Notes under the pieces: generated by a model
What the model saw: only the letters and a program-made list of their open reading frames with translations
What the model was told of the DNA's origin: nothing
The model's database searches: none
Part shown: positions 60,344 to 64,000 of the stretch, one piece after another
Layout: each line of letters begins with the position of its first letter
Position numbering within the stretch: position 1 is the first letter of the stretch
NCBI RefSeq assembly: GCF_042683165.1
Contig: NZ_JBHUIZ010000003.1
Coordinates: 496,001 to 560,000 of the forward strand
From: Tigheibacillus halophilus
Lineage (GTDB): Bacteria; Bacillota; Bacilli; Bacillales; Amphibacillaceae
DNA length: 64,000 bases
Direction of reading: 5' to 3'
Program-made: the position numbers and the translations under genes

Positions 60344-61819
60344 ATGAAATTAGCTGAAATACTTTCCAGTATCGATTTTTATGAAACTGCTGGACACATG
60401 GACGAAAATTTGGAAATAAGCACAATAGAAATGGATTCAAGAAAAGTTACGGAAAACAGTTTGTTCGTTTGTATAAAAGGGCAGACGGTAGATGGACATG
60501 ATTTTGCTGGGCAGGCTGCCGACAAAGGTGCAAGTGTGATACTTGCCGAGAGAAAAATAGAGACAAAGCTCCCTCTCATTATTGTAAAAGATACATCAAG
60601 AGTACTAGCGATCATCAGTACACGTTTTTATAACAATCCAACGGGAAAGCTCCCTTTGATTGGGATAACCGGGACAAATGGGAAGACAACTGTCAGTTAT
60701 CTGCTTGAGTCTATATTCAATAATCAAAAAAAGAAAACAGGCGTGATTGGTACCATACAAATGAAAATTGGAGACAATGCTTATCCTGTTCAAAATACGA
60801 CGCCCCATGCATTGTTTCTACAAAAAACCTTCCACGATATGCTAGACCAAGGCGTAGAACAAGCGATTATGGAAGTGTCGTCGCATGCCCTGGACCAAGG
60901 CAGGGTCTATGGGTGTGATTACGACATTGCTGTTTTTACTAACCTGTCACAAGATCATTTAGATTATCATAAAGATATGGATGATTATTTGCGGGCAAAG
61001 TCTTTGCTGTTCGCTCAACTCGGCAACAGTTATGACCATAAGAAAAAATATGCTGTTATCAATGCGGATGATGATTCTTGCGAACTTTTAATGAGGAGCA
61101 CCGCACAGCAAGTATTGACATATGCCTGTGAAAAAGACGCAGACATCATTGCGGAAAATATATCATTGCATGCGGGTGGTACAGCTTTCAAATTGTCCAC
61201 GCCAGTTGGTGAAACAACCATCAACAGCCGGCTTATCGGTTTATTTAATGTGTACAACATGCTGGCGGCCTGTGGTGCGGCAATCGCTGCGCAAGTCCCG
61301 CTTGAAAATATCAAATCGGCTTTTGAGGAAATTACGGGAGTAAACGGAAGATTTGAACCTGTTGACTGCGGGCAGGATTTTGCTGTGATTGTGGACTACG
61401 CCCATACACCGGATTCTTTGGAAAACGTATTGTTGACAGTGAAGGAATTTGCAAAACGTGATGTTTATGTCGTAGTGGGCTGCGGCGGTGACCGCGACCG
61501 GGGCAAACGGCCCTTGATGGCACAAATAGCTGTCAAATATGGCGATCATGTGCTATTTACCTCTGATAATCCCCGAACGGAAGATCCGGAAGGGATTCTA
61601 GCAGATATGACCGCTGGTGTAAAAGACAGTGAGGCAGTATATGAAGTGATTGTCAGCCGGGAGCAAGCCATTTCGGAGGCGGTTAAACGGGCGGGTAAAG
61701 ATGATGTGATCCTGATAGCAGGCAAAGGCCATGAGACATATCAGCAAATCGGCTTGGAGAAACATCATTTTGATGATCGCGAAATAGCGGCTGCAGCGAT
61801 AAAAAATAAGGAGCGTTAA
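60344..61819 (+). CDS. murE: UDP-MurNAc-tripeptide synthetase MurE (meso-DAP adding)
   Basis: A 491-residue Mur ligase adding the third stem-peptide residue. Mur_ligase N domain, then the ATP loop ITGTNGKTT near residue 110, central domain with EVSSHAL, and C domain with the DNPR motif (SDNPRTEDP) that marks meso-diaminopimelate specificity, as in Bacillus. AGAGGATG lies before ATG. murF follows after 2 bases. Confidence 0.96.
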   Translation: MKLAEILSSIDFYETAGHMDENLEISTIEMDSRKVTENSLFVCIKGQTVDGHDFAGQAADKGASVILAERKIETKLPLIIVKDTSRVLAIISTRFYNNPTGKLPLIGITGTNGKTTVSYLLESIFNNQKKKTGVIGTIQMKIGDNAYPVQNTTPHALFLQKTFHDMLDQGVEQAIMEVSSHALDQGRVYGCDYDIAVFTNLSQDHLDYHKDMDDYLRAKSLLFAQLGNSYDHKKKYAVINADDDSCELLMRSTAQQVLTYACEKDADIIAENISLHAGGTAFKLSTPVGETTINSRLIGLFNVYNMLAACGAAIAAQVPLENIKSAFEEITGVNGRFEPVDCGQDFAVIVDYAHTPDSLENVLLTVKEFAKRDVYVVVGCGGDRDRGKRPLMAQIAVKYGDHVLFTSDNPRTEDPEGILADMTAGVKDSEAVYEVIVSREQAISEAVKRAGKDDVILIAGKGHETYQQIGLEKHHFDDREIAAAAIKNKER

Positions 61820-61821
61820 TC

Positions 61822-63201
61822 ATGTTGTTTAATACAGATTGGCTTATGCGCCTGTTTGAAGACTTTACCGGAATGCCAGAAAATGATGTTTCTGTGCATT
61901 CTGTGGAAACAGACAGCAGGAAAGCGGCGGAAAAATCCCTGTTCGTTCCACTCGTAGGTGAGAAATTCGACGGCCATGATTATATCAAACAAGCTTTTGA
62001 TAATGGCGCGATTGCCACGTTTTGGAAGAAAGGCAAACCACTGCCGAATTTTTTGCCCGCAGATTTCCCTGTGTTTTTTGTTGAGGACACTTTGCTCGCA
62101 ATGCAACAGCTAGCCAAGGCATATCGGGATAAAGTTGATCCTGTCGTGATTGGCATTACTGGTTCAAATGGAAAAACAACAACAAAAGATCTTGTTTCGG
62201 CAGTTGTTTGGCAAAAATACAATACTCACTTTACGAATGGGAACTTTAATAACCATATTGGGCTTCCACTGACAATCTTATCTATGGATCCGAAAACGGA
62301 AGTCCTGGTTCTTGAAATGGGTATGAATCATTCGGGCGAAATTGCAACATTGACAAAAATTGCCGAACCGGATTACGGCATCATTACGAACATCGGGGAA
62401 GCACATATTGAGTACCTTGGTTCAAGAGAAGGGATAGCCAGGGCAAAGCTTGAAATTCTTCAAGGACTTAAACACGATGGTATCTTCATTTTTAATGGAG
62501 ATGAACCGCTCTTGCAAATGCAGACATACGCGCAGGAGACAATCACATGCGGTTTTCATGAGGATAATGACATTGTCATTCATGATGTGTCCGTGGAAGC
62601 CCAGCAAACAGTTTTTCGGTTAGGTGCAGATGAAACGTATCGGATTCCACTGCTTGGCGAACACCACTGTCAGAATGCAGCTTACGCCATAACTGTCGGA
62701 AAAAAACTTGGTTTGCAGCATCATGAAATCCAACGGGCTTTTGATGAAATGAAACTGACCGGGATGCGTTTTGAAATGCTGAAAGGGAAAAATGGTTCTA
62801 TCATCATTAACGATGCTTACAATGCATCTCCAAGTTCGATGCGGGCATCGATCGAAGTGGTGAAACAGTTAAAACCATACGCAGTCAAAGTACTTGTCCT
62901 TGGGGACATGTTTGAACTGGGAAGCGATGCTGAGCAATGGCATCGTCAAATGGCGGATTCCATTACTGAACCTATCAGCGCAGTGCTTACATATGGCCAT
63001 GATGCGCAATATATCGCTTCTGCAATGAACAGCGGACAGACAGGGATCACTTGCGAACATTTTGCATCTAAGGAAGAACTGCTGAAAAATTTGCAGACTT
63101 ACTTGAGGCCAGAAGCTCTGATTCTATTCAAAGCATCAAGGGGAATGAATTTTGAAACAATGGTTAACGAAGTACTTGAAGTAACCAATCTGACAGAATA
63201 A
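61822..63201 (+). CDS. murF: UDP-MurNAc-tripeptide D-alanyl-D-alanine ligase MurF
   Basis: A 459-residue Mur ligase adding D-Ala-D-Ala to complete the pentapeptide. ATP loop ITGSNGKTTTKDL near residue 113; NFNNHIGLPLTIL near 140; EMGMNHSGEI near 170; NDAYNASPSSM near 330. These specifically indicate MurF rather than MurC, MurD or MurE. GGAG lies inside the end of murE. B. subtilis keeps murF elsewhere (with ddl), so this placement differs. Confidence 0.95.
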   Translation: MLFNTDWLMRLFEDFTGMPENDVSVHSVETDSRKAAEKSLFVPLVGEKFDGHDYIKQAFDNGAIATFWKKGKPLPNFLPADFPVFFVEDTLLAMQQLAKAYRDKVDPVVIGITGSNGKTTTKDLVSAVVWQKYNTHFTNGNFNNHIGLPLTILSMDPKTEVLVLEMGMNHSGEIATLTKIAEPDYGIITNIGEAHIEYLGSREGIARAKLEILQGLKHDGIFIFNGDEPLLQMQTYAQETITCGFHEDNDIVIHDVSVEAQQTVFRLGADETYRIPLLGEHHCQNAAYAITVGKKLGLQHHEIQRAFDEMKLTGMRFEMLKGKNGSIIINDAYNASPSSMRASIEVVKQLKPYAVKVLVLGDMFELGSDAEQWHRQMADSITEPISAVLTYGHDAQYIASAMNSGQTGITCEHFASKEELLKNLQTYLRPEALILFKASRGMNFETMVNEVLEVTNLTE

Positions 63202-63269
63202 TTCTGTTAACAGATTGAAACAAATTTATTTATAGCGATGGACGGTATGATGTACGAGGAGGAGAACAA

Positions 63270-64000
63270 GTGAATGTAACCATTTTAATCATAACCATTT
63301 TAATAGCAGCTCTGGTTACCGTCCTTTTGTCACCGATAGTTATTCCTTTTTTAAGACGATTGAAATTTGGACAAAGCATTCGGGAGGAAGGACCAAAATC
63401 GCATCAAAAGAAAAGCGGCACACCTACAATGGGCGGTCTGATGATTATTTTCAGTGTGGTTGCCACATCAATTATCATGGCTGTAAAGGTTCATGCTGGC
63501 GGTACGATCAGCTATCAGCTTTGGCTGCTGATATTCGTGCTTGTGGGATATGGTCTGCTCGGATTTTTAGATGATTATATTAAAGTAGTCATGAAAAGGA
63601 ACCTTGGATTGACTTCGAAACAAAAGCTTGCCGGCCAGCTTGTAATCGCCCTTGTTTTTTATTTTATACTGCGGGCCCAGGATTTCCCTACAAGCATTCA
63701 AATACCCGGAACAGATATTTATTGGGAGCTTGGATGGGGCTATGCCATACTGATTATCTTCATGCTGGTAGGGTCTTCCAATGCTGTCAATCTGACAGAT
63801 GGCCTCGACGGCCTGCTGGCTGGTACAGCAGCGATAGCTTTTGGGGCGTTCGCTGTACTGGCTTGGTACGATATACCCCAGGAAGATGTATTTATATTTT
63901 CCCTGGCAGTTGTAGGTGCCTTGCTCGGATTTTTGGTGTTTAATGCCCATCCGGCAAAAGTATTCATGGGGGACACGGGATCCCTCGCCTTAGGCGGTTC
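63270..64000 (+). CDS. mraY: Phospho-MurNAc-pentapeptide transferase MraY (partial, runs off the end)
   Basis: At least 243 residues are present, with no stop before the window ends. The frame starts GTG 63270 after AGGAGGAG. It encodes a polytopic membrane enzyme joining UDP-MurNAc-pentapeptide to undecaprenyl phosphate to make lipid I. Visible motifs: KSHQKKSGTPTMGG near residue 48, LDDYIKV near 105 (catalytic Asp pair), NAVNLTDGLDG near 175 and FMGDTGSLALGG at the end. About 80 residues are missing. Confidence 0.96.
   Translation, partial: MNVTILIITILIAALVTVLLSPIVIPFLRRLKFGQSIREEGPKSHQKKSGTPTMGGLMIIFSVVATSIIMAVKVHAGGTISYQLWLLIFVLVGYGLLGFLDDYIKVVMKRNLGLTSKQKLAGQLVIALVFYFILRAQDFPTSIQIPGTDIYWELGWGYAILIIFMLVGSSNAVNLTDGLDGLLAGTAAIAFGAFAVLAWYDIPQEDVFIFSLAVVGALLGFLVFNAHPAKVFMGDTGSLALGG

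Noticed and set aside
1..64000. tRNA or rRNA genes, insertion sequences, prophage or attachment sites
   Set aside because: None was recognised in the window on either strand; gene content is core chromosomal throughout.

Overview
The window is a stretch of core chromosome from a low-GC, Gram-positive, endospore-forming member of the Bacillaceae. Gene content and order follow the Bacillus subtilis segment that runs from ykuV through rnjA, pdhABCD, the yla and ylb genes and ctaABCDEFG into the mra/mur division cluster. Sporulation genes (ylaJ, ylbD, ylbJ, a gerR/rsfA-type regulator, spoVD), bacillithiol synthesis (bshC) and a meso-DAP-type murE support this. I cannot name the genus. I see no rRNA, tRNA, insertion sequence, prophage or CRISPR array.

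Layout. 1-7.7 kb: the tail of an unidentified gene, a YkuV-type thioredoxin-like protein, a heterodimeric ABC exporter, the potassium-channel gating subunit ktrC and a pyruvate oxidase. 7.8-10.9 kb (minus strand): RNase J1 (rnjA), RNA polymerase epsilon (rpoY), a candidate 32-residue basic peptide and peptide deformylase. 11-17.2 kb: lipoprotein ykyA and the pyruvate dehydrogenase operon pdhABCD. 17.4-20 kb: a BCCT osmolyte transporter and a NodB-type deacetylase lipoprotein, which interrupt the B. subtilis gene order. 20.1-20.4 kb: the dual-function small RNA SR1 with its peptide gene sr1P. 20.4-25.7 kb: yktB, ykzI-like, suhB/yktC, ylaF, ylaH, ylaI, an orphan, ylaJ, ylaL-like and ylaN. 25.9-39 kb: ftsW, pycA, ctaA and ctaBCDEF with ctaG and a DUF420 gene. 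39.4-53.8 kb: a YugN-like gene, ylbCDEFG, rsmD, coaD, ylbJ, ylbL, tmcAL, ylbN-rpmF, the gerR-type gene, ylbP, panE, a DUF3397 gene and bshC. 54-64 kb: mraZ, rsmH, ftsL, pbpB, spoVD, murE, murF and mraY, the last running off the end.

How the parts connect. Carbon flow around pyruvate dominates the first half: pyruvate dehydrogenase, pyruvate oxidase, pyruvate carboxylase and the cytochrome caa3 oxidase with its haem A enzymes. The signals visible in the DNA fit catabolite control: a strong cre-like box upstream of pdhA, and a cre-like box plus two CcpN-type boxes on the SR1 promoter. The second half is RNA and translation maturation (RsmD, TmcAL, L32, RsmH) leading into cell-wall and septum synthesis. 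In front of mraZ three GTGG boxes spaced 10 bp apart look like the MraZ autoregulatory operator.

There is no obviously new multi-gene system. The most rewarding items are the SR1 locus with its compact double-repressor promoter, the phased MraZ boxes, two unlisted small peptide genes, a nearly identical tandem pair of lipoyl domains in pdhC, and several breaks of the B. subtilis gene order (murF inserted between murE and mraY; speA, typA, phoH, ylbB and ylbK missing from their usual places). Starts were adjusted from the longest open frame wherever a ribosome binding site and family length favoured a later codon.
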